This document shows positions 10,701-19,637 of a DNA stretch of 64,000 nucleotides, piece by piece (position 1 is the stretch's first letter; every line of letters begins with the position of its first letter). Below the pieces are notes generated by a model, which ran no database searches, was not told where the DNA came from, and saw only the letters and a program-made list of their open reading frames with translations. The translations under genes and the position numbers were made by a program. Origin of the DNA: Aurelia coerulea (lineage: Eukaryota > Cnidaria > Scyphozoa > Semaeostomeae > Ulmaridae); NCBI GenBank assembly GCA_039566865.1, contig CM076949.1, forward strand, positions 19,568,501-19,632,500. Direction: 5' to 3'.

Positions 10701-11464
10701 TTGAGGCAGTTACCCTTCCAAGCCAACACATTAATTAATGGGCAAAAACATCCTTTTCTTCTTCTAGATGCTTCGTAACTGGCAAAGCATTCTACGCGTC
10801 TTTTCTTGCCCCAGTAGTTATCATTCTCGTTATGAATCTGATAAGCCTCGCTCTGGTATCACGATCCATATCAAAGGAGCCAGCAATTGCAAGGTGTACT
10901 CGCATGACCAAGATAACCAAAGTGCGGATAGCCGTTGCATGCTCAGTGCTTATGGGAACAACATGGTTGGTTGGATTCTTTGCTATTGGAACGGTAAAGT
11001 TTCTGTTCCAGCTTTTATTCTGCATATTAAACCCTTTACAAGGCTGTTTCATCTTTGTATTCCACTGCGCAAGATCTGAAGATGTGCGGAAAGAATGGAT
11101 GAGGTGCTTGACCCGAGAGGACACGCCCTATCCCGCGGCTGCTGCGGTTATTTTGAAGTTATCGTCCAGGAAGAAGCAAACTATCTCGAGCAAGCATCAA
11201 AACAATGAAATCGACTCGTTGCTTGAGGATCATGCGACGAAAACACATCTGACTGCATTGTCAGAGACAGTCGAGATTTTGGAGCAAAAGGCAGCAGTGA
11301 ATCAAGAAGAAAGTGAACGATGCAATGGAGACAGAGAGGTTCTTTTCAATGGCAAATTGGGAGTTGTCATTCTACCCGGTGATGAAGAGCCCACCCTTCT
11401 GACCTACAGATCTGTTCCTAGTGTTCCTGATGATGATGCTATCGATGAAGGCAACAACAATTAA
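1052..11464 (+). CDS. Adhesion G-protein-coupled receptor, 3' part of gene (possibly damaged)
   Basis: Seven-transmembrane surface receptor of the adhesion class, autocleaved in its GAIN domain. Exons seen: 1052-1707 (GAIN), 5120-5354 (GPS plus TM1), from 7996 to 8078 or slightly beyond (TM2), 9761-9842 (TM4), 10768-11464 (TM5-TM7, tail, TAA stop). Phases agree at each visible junction: 1707/5120 phase 1, 5354/7996 phase 2, 9842/10768 phase 2. The 5' exons (signal peptide, ectodomain) lie before the window or were not recognised. No TM3 exon was found between the TM2 and TM4 exons. A TM2 donor at 8079 (GTATGC) would join the TM4 exon in frame but would drop TM3, so the gene may be a pseudogene, a six-span variant, or have an exon I missed. 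Class assignment is firm from the GPS motif and the TM6-TM7 sequence; ligand and subgroup are unknown. Confidence 0.85.
1718..2180. mobile_element. MITE with TAA target duplication (ACGATACCG family, copy 1)
   Basis: The ends are inverted copies: GGCC..GGTTACACGATACCGG on the left, with the reverse complement of CCGGTATCGTGTAATTGGGGCC on the right. TAA flanks both sides (1715-1717, 2181-2183). The interior repeats the unit TTACACGA(T/C)ACCGGATTG several times in both orientations. It also holds a run of 17 C at 2106-2122. There is no coding capacity. It starts ten bases after the GAIN exon's donor. Confidence 0.85.
2481..2583. mobile_element. Small hairpin MITE, TAGCCTGCGTGCAG family, copy 1
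   Basis: TAGCCTGCGTGCAG...CTTTCCACTGCGAA is mirrored by TTCGCAGTGGAAAG...CTGCACGCAGGCTA. The flanks are AAATAACC at 2473-2480 and 2584-2591, an 8-bp target duplication as in hAT elements. Confidence 0.8.
2841..3017. mobile_element. Degenerate MITE of the AATAGACCTTTT family
   Basis: AAAAGACCTCGTAGCTGTTC...GCCTGGATCGAGCG at the left and ATCGTTCGATTC...ATAGCTAAATTGTCCATT at the right resemble the cleaner copies at 25890, 38294 and 62309. Confidence 0.5.
3222..4144. mobile_element. TA-flanked element with repeated GGGGCAATTGTAACAC
   Basis: The left end TAGGGGAGACCGGGGACAAT is inverted at the right end (ATTGACTCCCGTCTCCCCTA), with TA at each edge. Inside, the palindromic-core motif GGGGCAATTGTAACAC recurs in both orientations near 3250, 3590, 3610, 3900, 3930 and 3950. 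No transposase is present. It lies in the GAIN-GPS intron of the receptor gene. Confidence 0.75.
4168..4954. mobile_element. TA-flanked GGTGTCCCAAAA element, ~0.79 kb, copy 1
   Basis: CATGGTGTCCCAAAAAACAT...GCACCGTTTGAATGGCTGCT is mirrored at the right end. TA flanks at 4166-4167 and 4955-4956. The internal region is shared, inverted, with the copy at 39729-40500. Ends and TA flanks suggest a Tc1/mariner-type non-autonomous element. Confidence 0.75.
5120..5354 (+). CDS. Adhesion GPCR exon: GPS site, tethered agonist, TM1
   Basis: The exon starts after CTGCCTTAG and encodes a WSRKGC...TCRCNHMTNFAVLMD segment. This gives the conserved GPS cysteines and Trp. The predicted autoproteolysis point lies between M and T of HMT; most relatives have HLT or HLS. 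The residues after the cut, TNFAVLM, are the usual tethered agonist (Stachel). A short linker then leads into TM1 (FTYIGCGISLICLLITFVTY). The donor GTATGA at 5355 is phase 2. Confidence 0.9.
5418..5563. mobile_element. Short inverted-repeat element
   Basis: GACAAAGCAATTT...ATATTTCACACCT is inverted as AGGTGTGAAATCTATT...AAATTGCTTTGTC. It is about 146 bp with arms of about 40 bp. A second, degenerate copy is at the window start. Confidence 0.7.
5680..5800. repeat. Dispersed repeat, copy 1 (also at about 7200-7320)
   Basis: AAAGTGATAACGATCAGACCT...TTCACAAAGACATCCGTTGT...TTCATTGCAGCCAATCAGAT resembles 7203-7310 (AAAGTGATAAAGATCAGCCCT...TTCACAATGACACCAGCTGC...TTTATTGCAGCCATCCAAAT). Both are in the TM1-TM2 intron. 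Confidence 0.6.
5954..6461. mobile_element. MITE with ATT target duplication (ACGATACCG family, copy 2)
   Basis: GGCCCCGTTTACACGATACC at the left is exactly inverted at the right end (GGTATCGTGTAAACGGGGCC). ATT flanks at 5951-5953 and 6462-6464. The interior is built from repeats of TTTACACGATACCGTTTTCA and CATATCGGATTGG in both orientations. It is related to the copy at 1718 but has diverged units. Confidence 0.85.
6465..7995. other. Receptor TM1-TM2 intron remainder
   Basis: No exon or RNA gene recognised. It holds the second copy of the repeat listed at 5680 (about 7200-7320) and an AT-rich dispersed repeat at about 7580-7720. The latter contains ACCCTTAATTGTAGTGGCAG and recurs at 30640-30790 and, inverted, at 53935-54075. 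Confidence 0.5.
7996..8109 (+). CDS. Adhesion GPCR exon: TM2 (3' end uncertain)
   Basis: After acceptor CTACAACAG the phase-2 join to TM1 gives KNLRKKQPPQILMHLCMSLM and a hydrophobic run continuing to VVFIAG, a typical intracellular loop 1 and TM2. The frame continues MHSKDKTTCK, including a Cys of the kind found at the top of TM3. It then runs into the repeat element that begins at about 8112. Possible donors are GTATGC at 8079 (phase 1) or a weak one nearer 8110. A normal gene would continue into TM3 here. Confidence 0.7.
8112..9582. mobile_element. 1.47-kb element with CCTAGG array on the left and CAAGG array on the right
   Basis: The outer ends are inverted: CATCCCGGCCAAAATTTGCT...CAAGG at the left, CCTTGATCACAAAAATTGCC...CGGGATTG at the right. 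From about 8138 to 8505 there are about 15 copies of the palindrome CCTAGG in AACCTAGGTT contexts, mixed with CTCAAGG. From about 9270 to 9565 the repeated word is CAAGG/CCTTG, about 15 copies. The middle 700 bp is unrelated and non-coding. Target duplication is not clear. It sits where the receptor TM2 exon should run on towards TM3. Probably a non-autonomous DNA transposon with subterminal binding-site arrays; superfamily unknown. Confidence 0.6.
9761..9842 (+). CDS. Adhesion GPCR exon: TM4
   Basis: Acceptor CTCCCTGCAG, then a phase-1 start encoding GLPSIIVIITVSI and a second-loop segment ending DGHWA, before donor GTAAGT at 9843. The GLP-hydrophobic pattern is typical of TM4 in adhesion GPCRs. 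The phase-2 donor fits the last exon at 10768, giving HWAC with the conserved loop cysteine. Confidence 0.8.
9980..10091. mobile_element. Palindromic MITE (CTCAAATTAGATGTCAC family), copy 1
   Basis: TATCTCAAATTAGATGTCAC...TTGCGAA is inverted as CGCGGATATTTTCACGTGAT...GTCTAATTTGAGACA. A related copy is at 11470-11579. It lies in the intron before the last receptor exon. Confidence 0.7.
10133..10548. mobile_element. Inverted-repeat element related to 61149-61582
   Basis: GGCTAACTTAGATGAGAAAA at about 10172 is mirrored at about 10464 (TTTTCTCATCTAATTTGGCC). The central TGGTCCATGA..AATCATGGACCAGAAT pair is also inverted. The same plan and words occur at 61149-61582. Confidence 0.6.
10768..11464 (+). 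CDS. Adhesion GPCR last exon: TM5-TM7 and cytoplasmic tail
   Basis: Encodes TM5 (ASFLAPVVIILVMNLISLAL), TM6 (VACSVLMGTTWLVGFFAIG) and TM7 (FLFQLLFCILNPLQGCFIFV) followed by FHCARSEDVRKEW. The last two regions match the class signature around TM6, TM7 and helix 8. The tail of about 120 residues is charged and Ser-rich, ending in an acidic stretch with Asn repeats and a TAA stop at 11462-11464. Another inverted-repeat element starts six bases after the stop. Confidence 0.9.
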
Positions 11465-11469
11465 AGTTA

Positions 11470-11579
11470 GTCTCAGGTTAGATATCACGTGAACATTTCC
11501 ACGAATAGAGAAATTGAAGTGTTTTGGGTGATTAATTTTGCGTTGTCGCAAATCTCATTTGACATCTATTTGAGACAGA
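11470..11579. mobile_element. Palindromic MITE (CTCAAATTAGATGTCAC family), copy 2
   Basis: GTCTCAGGTTAGATATCACG...TCCACGAATA is inverted as GCGTTGTCGCAAATCTCATT...GACATCTATTTGAGACAGAC. It starts six bases after the receptor stop codon, so it forms part of the likely 3' UTR. Confidence 0.65.
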
Positions 11580-12006
11580 CTTTACATGTGTACAGGAGCA
11601 TATGCCTCAAATATTCAAAATATAGTGTAAAGGCGCTACATATCCGAGATTGCTTGAGAGGCCTGGGGTGAGCAGTCCCGCAGCCCCTAGGGATTAGGTT
11701 TGTATACAGGAAAATTGCGAGCTCATTTCATCCTTCTGTGGTTGCAGACATTTTTTGCATGGGAGGAGAGAGTACAAGTGCAGTACAGTAGTGGTGATTT
11801 GTGTTGAAGAAAATTCGTGGCACGTAAGAAATGAATTTGAAACAACTGTGCTTTAGACTAACTAAACATCCACTTTAGGTTCAATGATATAATTATTATT
11901 TGACAACAATTATCTTCGTGATTTCCTTGAAAAGTTGACATTGATGATTGATTGTGCACATTGTTTTGACTGAAAAGTTAGGCCTAACTAAAAGGTTATT
12001 TTAAGC

Positions 12007-12780
12007 ATGGCTGAGTCTGCTGAATTTGAGCTTGAGGTAGAGGAGCTTATGATGAGTAGCTCTCTGGATAATTTAGTCAAATTAGCTGATGATTTGGGTA
12101 TTGACAAGAAATTTTGGGAAGCCAAACCAAAAGTTGTTGTGATCAAGTCTATAAGGAAATCTTTTGATGTTGATGATGTTGAGGAAAAGAAGAAAATGTT
12201 AGATCTTATTGTTAAATCATTGCAACAGGTTGTTACTACAGGGTCTTTAACTGGTTCAGGTGAAGCACTTCCATCAAATGAAGAAAACTCTAGTTTTAAT
12301 GCCCTAATTAACAATTCCATGTTTAGGCGAGAATTGAAAATACAGGGTCAGATTGGAGAAGCTTACCAGAGGGATAAAATTTCTTTCATTAGTCTCATGC
12401 GCCAAATAAGAGAGGCTAAAGCTAAGGGATATGATGAGCAAGAAATTACAAGTGCAATTTTGCGCGCGTTCACACCAGGGTTGTCATTAAGAACATATTT
12501 GGAGACTGTTCTTGACCTTACCTTGCCAAGACTTTTGCAAATTTTAAGAACACATTTTAAGGAAAAATCTGCCACAGAATTATACAAGGAGCTTAGTACC
12601 ATGACACAAGAGCAAGCAGAAGATGCAAATAAGTTTTTGATTAGAGCACCTGAAGTAAGACAAAAGGTACTGTTTGCATCTGAGACTGATGAGGGGGTAC
12701 ACTACAACCCAACTTTAGTCCAAGGCATATTTTTGCAAACCTTAGAGGTTGGTTTAATTCAAGAAGCTATTCCGTACTAA
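12007..12780 (+). pseudogene. gag: Ty3/gypsy gag, first part, frame broken near 12771
   Basis: This frame opens with ATG (MAESAEFELEVEELMMSSSL) and covers the capsid-like region of a retrotransposon Gag. It includes a segment around 12440-12640 typical of Gag (LRTYLETVLDLTLPRLLQIL, FKEKSATELYKEL). It ends at TAA 12778-12780. The reading continues without stops in the +1 frame through to the zinc knuckle, so a one-base change near 12771-12777 has split the gene. No 5' LTR or primer-binding site was recognised in the 540 bases between the receptor stop and this ATG. Confidence 0.8.
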
Positions 12781-13237
12781 GATACGTCCTTACTTAAAAC
12801 CTGAAACAAGTGATGAAGAATTGATTCATCAGATGGGAATAGCAGTATCAGCAGAAACTGAGAGAGGAAAACGTCTACCAAATCTTGCTCAGAAACAGAG
12901 TAAAACAGCAAAAGTTCAAGGCATAGAAAGTACAGCAGTTGGGAAAATACAACCTGAAAAAGCTCCAAAAAATGATGTTGCACAGGCAGTACAGGCATTA
13001 TCTCAACAGATGGCAGCATTGACAGCAGAGGTTGCTCAATTAAAGGCACATAACAACCCAAAATATCCTGATAGACAACAATCAAGGGGTAATCATTGTC
13101 AGCAGTGTTTAGAGAAAAACAATCCAAAATGCAGTTACTGTTTTCTGTGTGGATCTGAAGAACATTTTGCTCGTGGTTGCAAGAAATCTAAGAGTCAGGG
13201 AAACGGCCGACGGCTACAGCAGGGGGGACAACTGTAG
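12779..13237 (+). pseudogene. gag: Ty3/gypsy gag, second part with CCHC zinc knuckle
   Basis: Continuation of Gag in the +1 frame; the first ATG in this frame is at 12821. It contains a helical, Gln/Ala-rich stretch (VQALSQQMAALTAEVAQLKA). Then comes a nucleocapsid CCHC knuckle, CFLCGSEEHFARGC (C-X2-C-X4-H-X4-C), near 13140-13182. It ends at TAG 13235-13237, overlapping the open pol frame. Confidence 0.8.
13222..13228 (+). promoter_or_regulatory. Candidate -1 ribosomal frameshift heptamer G GGG GGA
   Basis: In the Gag frame the codons are GGG GGA, preceded by G. This gives the X XXY YYZ slippery form seven bases before the gag TAG. Slipping back one base enters the pol frame, which is open here and leads straight into the MYND finger. 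No downstream pseudoknot was modelled. Confidence 0.5.
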
Positions 13238-13251
13238 TCAGGGAGGAACAG

Positions 13252-16200
13252 GTGTCCCACAAGTGTAATAATTGTTCTAAAGAGGGAGAAAAGGGTGCAA
13301 CACTATTTAGCTGTGCTCAGTGTGAATCGGTTGTCTACTGCAGTAAGAAATGTCAAAAAGAAAGATGGGCAGATCATAAGAAACTTTGTGAGGCCATTAG
13401 CTTTTTGGAGAGGCAGGGGAGACAAAAATTGGCAAATATTGGAACTTTTGTCAGTCACATTGACCCTCAGAAACATGATAAGCTTATTAGACTTGTTGGG
13501 AATCGTTGTCTGTTAGAATGTAAGATTGATGGACATAAAACACAGCCTCTTTTTGATAGTGGGGCTCAAGTTTCAATTCTGCCAAGATGGTGGTTATCAG
13601 AGTATGAACCTCAGTTGAAGATCAGAAATGTTTCAGAACTTTTAGATGAAAATGAACATTTAGTTCTCAAAACAGCTGATAATTCAGATTTGCCTTTTCT
13701 TGGATTTGTAGAATTAGACTTCCAACTTCTACACTGGAAGGAGACTCAAGCAATAAAAGTTCCATTTCTTGTCCCTGAAACACAGGTTGATAACATGATA
13801 ATTGGATATAATGTTATTGAGGAGATCTTGATGAATCCAGACAAATATGACTTAACTGAATCAAATATTTTGTCAAATCTGCAGGACTTGATGCCAAGTG
13901 TAAGTCAAAGTAAAGTCAAGGGTATTGTCAAATTGATTCAAACCCAAAGTAAAGAATTTTTCTGTGATGTGAAGACACCAAAGAACATAGTCAAAATTCC
14001 AGGTGGCTCCAGTATCAATGTCACTTGCAGAGTTAATACAGGGCCTATGAAAGCCAGAAGTCCTACTATGTTTGAGCCTGCGGTTGTTGATAATTTACCT
14101 GATAGTCTCACAGTTGATTCAGTTTTATTGACTTTAAAGGGAGGGAAATCAAGTAAAGTTTCCATACCAGTAACAAATAACAGCAAGTCAGAGATAATCC
14201 TGAGACCGCATACAGTCATAGGACATCTCCAGCTAGTTACATCAGTTACACCCTTGAATGTTAAATTTGATGAGATGCAAAAAGAAACAAAGAATACGCA
14301 AGCTCATGTAACAGGAAATGAAAGAAAGATTGAACCAAAGGAAAAAAAGTCTACTGGGAGAAAGAGTACCGTTGATTACATTAACTTAAGTATGTTAACA
14401 GAAGAACAAAGAGAAACAGTTGTAGAAATGTTACATAAAGAGAAAGATGCATTTTCAGAAAATGAGGATGACACTGGTTGCATTGAAGAATTTCAGATGA
14501 AAATTAGTCTTTCCAGTGACAAGCCGGTACAGAAACGATACAATAGTGTCCCAAGACCCTTGTATCCAGAGGTAAAGAATTATATTCAAGACCTTCTGAA
14601 TAGGAAGTGGGTAGTGAAATCGGAATCCCCATACTCCTCACCAATCGTTGCTGTTCGTAAGAAAGATGGGGGGTTACGTTTATGTGTGGATTACAGAGAG
14701 CTGAATAAAAGGACAATCCCGGACAGACATCCACTTCCAAGGGTACAAGAAACCCTTGATGGCCTTATAGGTAATAATTGGTTTAGCGTCTTGGACATGG
14801 GGAAAGCATACCACCAGGCATTTCTTCATCCAGAGAGTAGACATCTTACAGCGTTTGTTACACCCTGGGGACTGCTGGAATGGCATCGTATACCATTTGG
14901 CCTTATGAATGCTCCTGCGCAGTTTCAGAGGTTCATAGAGGGCTGTTTAGATGATGTAAGAGACAAATTTGCTGTTCCTTATTTAGATGATGTTCTTGTG
15001 TTTTCTAAAACATTCGAAGAACATGTAAATCACCTGCAGACAGTACTACAGAAATTGAAGAGTAAAGGAGTAAAGTTGAAACCACAAAAATGTGAACTTT
15101 TCAGAGACAGGGTAAAATATTTAGGCCGTGTTGTGACATCTGAGGGGTATTATCCTGATCCAGACAGTATTAAAGTTGTCAAAGCTTTGAAAGAACAATC
15201 TCCTAAAACTGTAGGTGATTTGAGACACGTCCTTGGACTTCTTGGATACTATCGACGTTACATAAAGGATTATGCAAAGATAGCAAGACCTTTGTTCAAT
15301 CTTTTAGAAGTAAAACACAATGGAACAGATAAAGGGAATAAAGCAAAGTCTGGACAGTTACCGTCATCAGCTGTGATTTCATGGAATACGGTACACCAAG
15401 AGACACTTGAAATTTTAGTTGATGGCATCACAAGTGCTCCTGTGTTAGCTTACCCTGATTTCGAAAAGTCTTTTATTGTACACACAGATGCATCAGAAAA
15501 AGGATTAGGCGCCGTTCTATACCAAAGACGAGGGGGTAAACTCAGAGTCATATCTTATGCAAGTCGAAGTTTAACACGGGCAGAAAAGAATTACAAGTAT
15601 CACAGCGGTAAATTGGAGTTTCTTGCTTTGAAATGGGCTATTTGCACTCAGTTCAGAGACTACTTGTATCATGCAAATCATTTTGTTGTTTACACAGATA
15701 ACAATCCTTTGACATATGTTTTGTCAACAAGCAAGTTAAATGCTACATCTCAGCGATGGGTAAACGAATTAGCAGACTACAACTTTACAATTAAGTATCG
15801 TCCAGGGACTGCAAACAGAGATGCTGACAGTTTGTCCAGATTAGGCCTTGATGAATTGTTTACCAGTTGCACAGAGAATGTACCAGCTAGTGACATTAGT
15901 GCCATAGTGTCAGGTGTCTCCGCACAGGCAAGCAATAATGAAACATGGTTCACTTGGTTAGCACAGGTTGAAGCAAAACTAGGTGATAACAGTACAAAGA
16001 ACATATTGAGTTTATCTGAAGTCAAGAATGCTCAGAGAAATGACGTAGCCATTAACCGCATTATTCAACTCAAAAAGCAAAACCAGAGGTTGGGTACAAA
16101 CCAAAGGAAACAAGAGAATGAATTTACAAGATGTTTGTTAAACCAATGGAACAGATTGTATCTGGATGAAAATGAGATCCTGAGAAGAAAAATTCGTGAT

Positions 16201-17925
16201 CAAAGCCAGTTAGTTTTGCCAGCAAACTTAAGATCTTTGATATACCAAGAACTCCACGACAAGATGGGCCATTTAGGGGTAGACAGAGTTACGCATCTTG
16301 CACGCAAACGGGTATTCTGGCCAAAGATGGAATCAGACATAGAGCACTATGTGACTAAAGTTTGTCGCTGTTTGAAACAAAGACGCCCGCATCAGAAAAA
16401 ACGAGCACCGTTACAAAGTATCACGTCATCAAGCCCAATGGATCTGATTTCGATTGATTTCGTCCATTTAGAGACAAGTTCTGGGGGCTTCGAATATATT
16501 CTAACGATTGTAGACCACTTCTCAAGATATCTACAAGCATGTGCTACGAAGGATAAATCTGCCAAAACTGCAGCTAGACACCTGTACCAAGATTTCATAC
16601 CTCGATTTGGAATTCCTGCACGCTTGCTACACGACCAAGGGAAAGAGTTTGAAAACGGACTTTTCCACCATCTAGAAAAGCTATGTGGTATTACCAGATC
16701 ACGTACTACCCCATACCATCCAGAGACAAATGGACAGTGTGAAAGAATGAATCAAACGATCATTTCTATGCTAAGAACGCTTGAAGAATCTCAAAAATCG
16801 CGATGGAGAGATAGCCTAAACCATCTTGTACATGCATATAACTGCACGAGAAACTCATCAACTGGTTTCTCTCCATATTATCTCCTGTTCGGAAGAGAGC
16901 CCAGACTGCCAATCGATCTCATTCTCCAGACGAAATTACCACCGAAGACCATAAGCCTTAGCCAATACTTGAGGAATATGCAAGCATCCATGAACGAAGC
17001 TTACCAGATTGCAAGCAGAAAGTCGGATCAAAGAAAGGCTAGTGACAGAATTAGACGCAACAGTAATGCAATTACACATAGATTGGAAATTGGAGATAGA
17101 GTGCTTATTCGAAACGTGGGAGAGAAGGGAGGTCCGGGAAAGTTAAGGTCATTTTGGGAGCAAGAGGTATACACAGTAGTGGATTGCAAAGGCGATTCAG
17201 GCGTTGTTTACTCAGTAAGACCAGAAAATAACGAGAAAGGAAGAATTAGGACTGTTCATAGGAATATGTTACTACCATGTGAACATTTGAGCTCAGAGAG
17301 CACAGAGAGAAATAACATACAGAAGAATGACAAAGGGGTAGAGAGAGGACAGGCAAACAAAGGAAAAACAAAGAAAATAGATCAAAATAAGATAACGAAT
17401 GCTAGTGCTACAAGTGCAGAGGATAATTCACGTGATGATGCGGATGATTTTGAAGGGTTTTATCCAAACACTCTCAACGAATTAGGTAATTCAAGAGTAG
17501 AAACCAATCAGGCGATTGAACAACAGACAGAGAATGATCCAACTTTAGAGAGCTCAGAGCCAGAACCAGGATCTGAGAACAGTGATGATTTATCCGAGAA
17601 CAGTGATACGAACACAGAAGTGCACAATGTACGGCCACAGAGAGAGAGAAGACCACCACAAATTTTGACTTATTATGGGCCCGGACAATCTTTTGATTTA
17701 AGCGCAAGGGATGTTTCAAGTATCAATGCTACAAGTCAGCCGTTACCAGGACAGAGGATGCATTATCAGAGCTATCCAAACGCTTACACACGACTTAATC
17801 CAACACCGATGTTTGGGGATCCGAATCAAGCGTATTTTAGGCCAAACCCAGTGAACTTTAACTTTAGACCGCCGTTCATGTACCCAGTACTTCGATTTCC
17901 TGTTCAGTATCAACAATGTTTTTAA
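13252..17925 (+). CDS. pol: Ty3/gypsy Pol polyprotein with N-terminal MYND zinc finger
   Basis: A single uninterrupted frame of 1557 codons counted from a GTG at 13252; there is no ATG, which fits frameshift expression. In order: MYND finger (residues about 5-47, CNNC...CAQC...YCSKKC...H...C); aspartic protease ([11 protein letters not shown] near 100, IIGYN near 185); reverse transcriptase (about 440-640, [12 protein letters not shown] and YLDD near 577); RNase H (about 740-870, [22 protein letters not shown]); integrase zinc region (about 1000-1050) and D,D-35-E core ([12 protein letters not shown], then the Glu of GQCERMN). A GPY/F-like module and a charged tail end at TAA 17923. All catalytic residues are present, so it could be recently active. 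The MYND module is unusual for this family. The integrase finger shows C-X-C where C-X2-C is usual. Confidence 0.93.
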   Translation: MSHKCNNCSKEGEKGATLFSCAQCESVVYCSKKCQKERWADHKKLCEAISFLERQGRQKLANIGTFVSHIDPQKHDKLIRLVGNRCLLECKIDGHKTQPLFDSGAQVSILPRWWLSEYEPQLKIRNVSELLDENEHLVLKTADNSDLPFLGFVELDFQLLHWKETQAIKVPFLVPETQVDNMIIGYNVIEEILMNPDKYDLTESNILSNLQDLMPSVSQSKVKGIVKLIQTQSKEFFCDVKTPKNIVKIPGGSSINVTCRVNTGPMKARSPTMFEPAVVDNLPDSLTVDSVLLTLKGGKSSKVSIPVTNNSKSEIILRPHTVIGHLQLVTSVTPLNVKFDEMQKETKNTQAHVTGNERKIEPKEKKSTGRKSTVDYINLSMLTEEQRETVVEMLHKEKDAFSENEDDTGCIEEFQMKISLSSDKPVQKRYNSVPRPLYPEVKNYIQDLLNRKWVVKSESPYSSPIVAVRKKDGGLRLCVDYRELNKRTIPDRHPLPRVQETLDGLIGNNWFSVLDMGKAYHQAFLHPESRHLTAFVTPWGLLEWHRIPFGLMNAPAQFQRFIEGCLDDVRDKFAVPYLDDVLVFSKTFEEHVNHLQTVLQKLKSKGVKLKPQKCELFRDRVKYLGRVVTSEGYYPDPDSIKVVKALKEQSPKTVGDLRHVLGLLGYYRRYIKDYAKIARPLFNLLEVKHNGTDKGNKAKSGQLPSSAVISWNTVHQETLEILVDGITSAPVLAYPDFEKSFIVHTDASEKGLGAVLYQRRGGKLRVISYASRSLTRAEKNYKYHSGKLEFLALKWAICTQFRDYLYHANHFVVYTDNNPLTYVLSTSKLNATSQRWVNELADYNFTIKYRPGTANRDADSLSRLGLDELFTSCTENVPASDISAIVSGVSAQASNNETWFTWLAQVEAKLGDNSTKNILSLSEVKNAQRNDVAINRIIQLKKQNQRLGTNQRKQENEFTRCLLNQWNRLYLDENEILRRKIRDQSQLVLPANLRSLIYQELHDKMGHLGVDRVTHLARKRVFWPKMESDIEHYVTKVCRCLKQRRPHQKKRAPLQSITSSSPMDLISIDFVHLETSSGGFEYILTIVDHFSRYLQACATKDKSAKTAARHLYQDFIPRFGIPARLLHDQGKEFENGLFHHLEKLCGITRSRTTPYHPETNGQCERMNQTIISMLRTLEESQKSRWRDSLNHLVHAYNCTRNSSTGFSPYYLLFGREPRLPIDLILQTKLPPKTISLSQYLRNMQASMNEAYQIASRKSDQRKASDRIRRNSNAITHRLEIGDRVLIRNVGEKGGPGKLRSFWEQEVYTVVDCKGDSGVVYSVRPENNEKGRIRTVHRNMLLPCEHLSSESTERNNIQKNDKGVERGQANKGKTKKIDQNKITNASATSAEDNSRDDADDFEGFYPNTLNELGNSRVETNQAIEQQTENDPTLESSEPEPGSENSDDLSENSDTNTEVHNVRPQRERRPPQILTYYGPGQSFDLSARDVSSINATSQPLPGQRMHYQSYPNAYTRLNPTPMFGDPNQAYFRPNPVNFNFRPPFMYPVLRFPVQYQQCF

Positions 17926-18366
17926 AGATTATACATCATCATAGACTGAGAAAGGACTCGCGAAATATTATACGTTTATTTTCCGTTTGATAGACTGAGA
18001 TTTAACTCGAACACGCTGCTTGATATATCAATATAAAAAAAAAAGATTAACTACTTCGAACGATGAAGAGAACTGCCAAATGTCAAGAACGATTCTTGAG
18101 AGAACCAGACTGATCAGAGTATAGAAACATTTGAATCGTTACAAGTATATTGAAACGGCCGATCGATTACTTGCAATTGTCATCGAATGACTTTAAACGA
18201 TTTTACGAAGATTGCTTAGAAAGGACAGTACAGATCGTAAAAGAAACAGTACCGAAGTTTAAAAGAAAATTGAGATTTTGAAGAACGAATTACAAGGGAC
18301 TCTTCTGCAGATCAATCAAAGAAATTGAAAGAACTGTCCTGGAGGACTCTTTTGAAGAAGGGGCAT
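17926..18366 (+). other. Gypsy 3' untranslated region and polypurine tract
   Basis: Non-coding, A-rich, with no stable ORF. It closes with the purine run GAAGAAGGGG at about 18353-18362, directly before TGTCGGGGG. That is the expected arrangement of a polypurine tract before a 3' LTR. Confidence 0.55.
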
Positions 18367-18748
18367 ATGTCGGGGGTTAAATTAAGATAAATCCCACCCT
18401 TTACTCGTTAGTTAAATAAGAGGACGCTAACAACAACAACAGCCATTGTGTTACATGAAGTAATACCTGCTTATATTACATAAAGTACTTGCGTTGAGTT
18501 GTTGCATGTTGTTGAGTTTACGAAAGATGATTTGAGATGGTTACTTGCCTTGGCTAACAAACATATCGAGAATTTATTCGTGTCCCTGCTGCAAAACCGG
18601 CCTGAGCGAGGGGCACGACACCTCTTTGTGGGCAACTAACAGTGCTTACAGTAATAAAATCTTTATCAAAATAAATGTTGCTCCTGTCACTGACATGGCC
18701 TAAGGCCCTCAGGCAGGCAGATGCACACATAGGCTTCACCTAGACTCA
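18367..18748 (+). mobile_element. Candidate 3' LTR of the gypsy element
   Basis: Begins TGTCGGGGGTTAAATTAAG after the polypurine tract. It contains AATAAA-type signals near 18655 and 18670. The right boundary (about 18748, before the dispersed repeat) is a guess, because no matching 5' LTR was found upstream of gag to define it. Confidence 0.45.
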
Positions 18749-18749
18749 C

Positions 18750-19335
18750 GAAATAGTCCCAGTTATCGCAACAACAACAGCAACAGCAATGACAACAACA
18801 ACAACAATATATATTTTTGCTCAAACTGGGACTTATGGACTTTCACATCAAAAAGTGGGACGAAAATAAACAATGGGCGCACAGATTTTTCTGTGCCCTT
18901 GGAAACGAGGTTAATGGCCTCTTTTCGGTAGTTGGAGAATTTCAGGAGCCGTGCGTGTTGGCGTGCACTATTGCTAGATGAAGATTGCCTTCAAAATGAG
19001 GAAATTCTTGTTGAAACTGAAAGGTTTGTTAATTCTTATGTTAAACAAACATTCATGCGAATACTTGTGGCTTTTGTTCATTGCTAACGTCACTCAAAAC
19101 TTGAATTTTGAGGCGTTTTATTATCTGACGATTGAGCTGACAATTTAGGCCCACCGCCATTAGTCGCCTTTTCATACAGCGTTGCTATGGTTTCCATATC
19201 GGACATGAAATCGAGGGAAACAATTTCGTCCCAATTTTCAATGTGAAAGTCCATGAGTCGTAGTTATAGCGTCCATCAGCCTATCAATAGCAATAACTAC
19301 GAACTTGCAATCAGTCTAAGTCCAGCCAGTAAGTT
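18750..19335 (+). repeat. Dispersed repeat X, copy 1
   Basis: Starts TCCCAGTTATCGCAACAACA, has AAACTGGGACTTATGGACTT and GGTTTCCATATCGGACATGA, and ends near TGCAATCAGTCTA. It matches 55885-56435 along its length and, in reverse, 22796-22985. No coding potential; class unknown. Confidence 0.7.
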
Positions 19336-19637
19336 GGAATATTTATTCACGTTGAAAGTCAGAAAATATTTGTCTTTTAGGCCAAGTTTGAATTCGATTT
19401 TTATGAATATTCAGCATGACGAGTATGATATTAAGTTTCTGTCATATCGTTCTTAAGAGAAAAAGAATCTTTCACTGTTCGTATGTGAATATCTATTTCG
19501 TATATCTGATATAAACTTTTACTGAATGTTTTTAGAGAGCAAGACCTGCCATGAAGCAAGCCATCTCTGATCATTAGCTATAGGTTTATAGCTATAACTT
19601 TTACTGCATGTTTTAGCAGCGAAAGACCTGCATTTAA

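Noticed and set aside
10792..11124. Reverse-strand frame opposite the receptor last exon
   Set aside because: Shadow of the clearly coding + strand exon with TM5-TM7.
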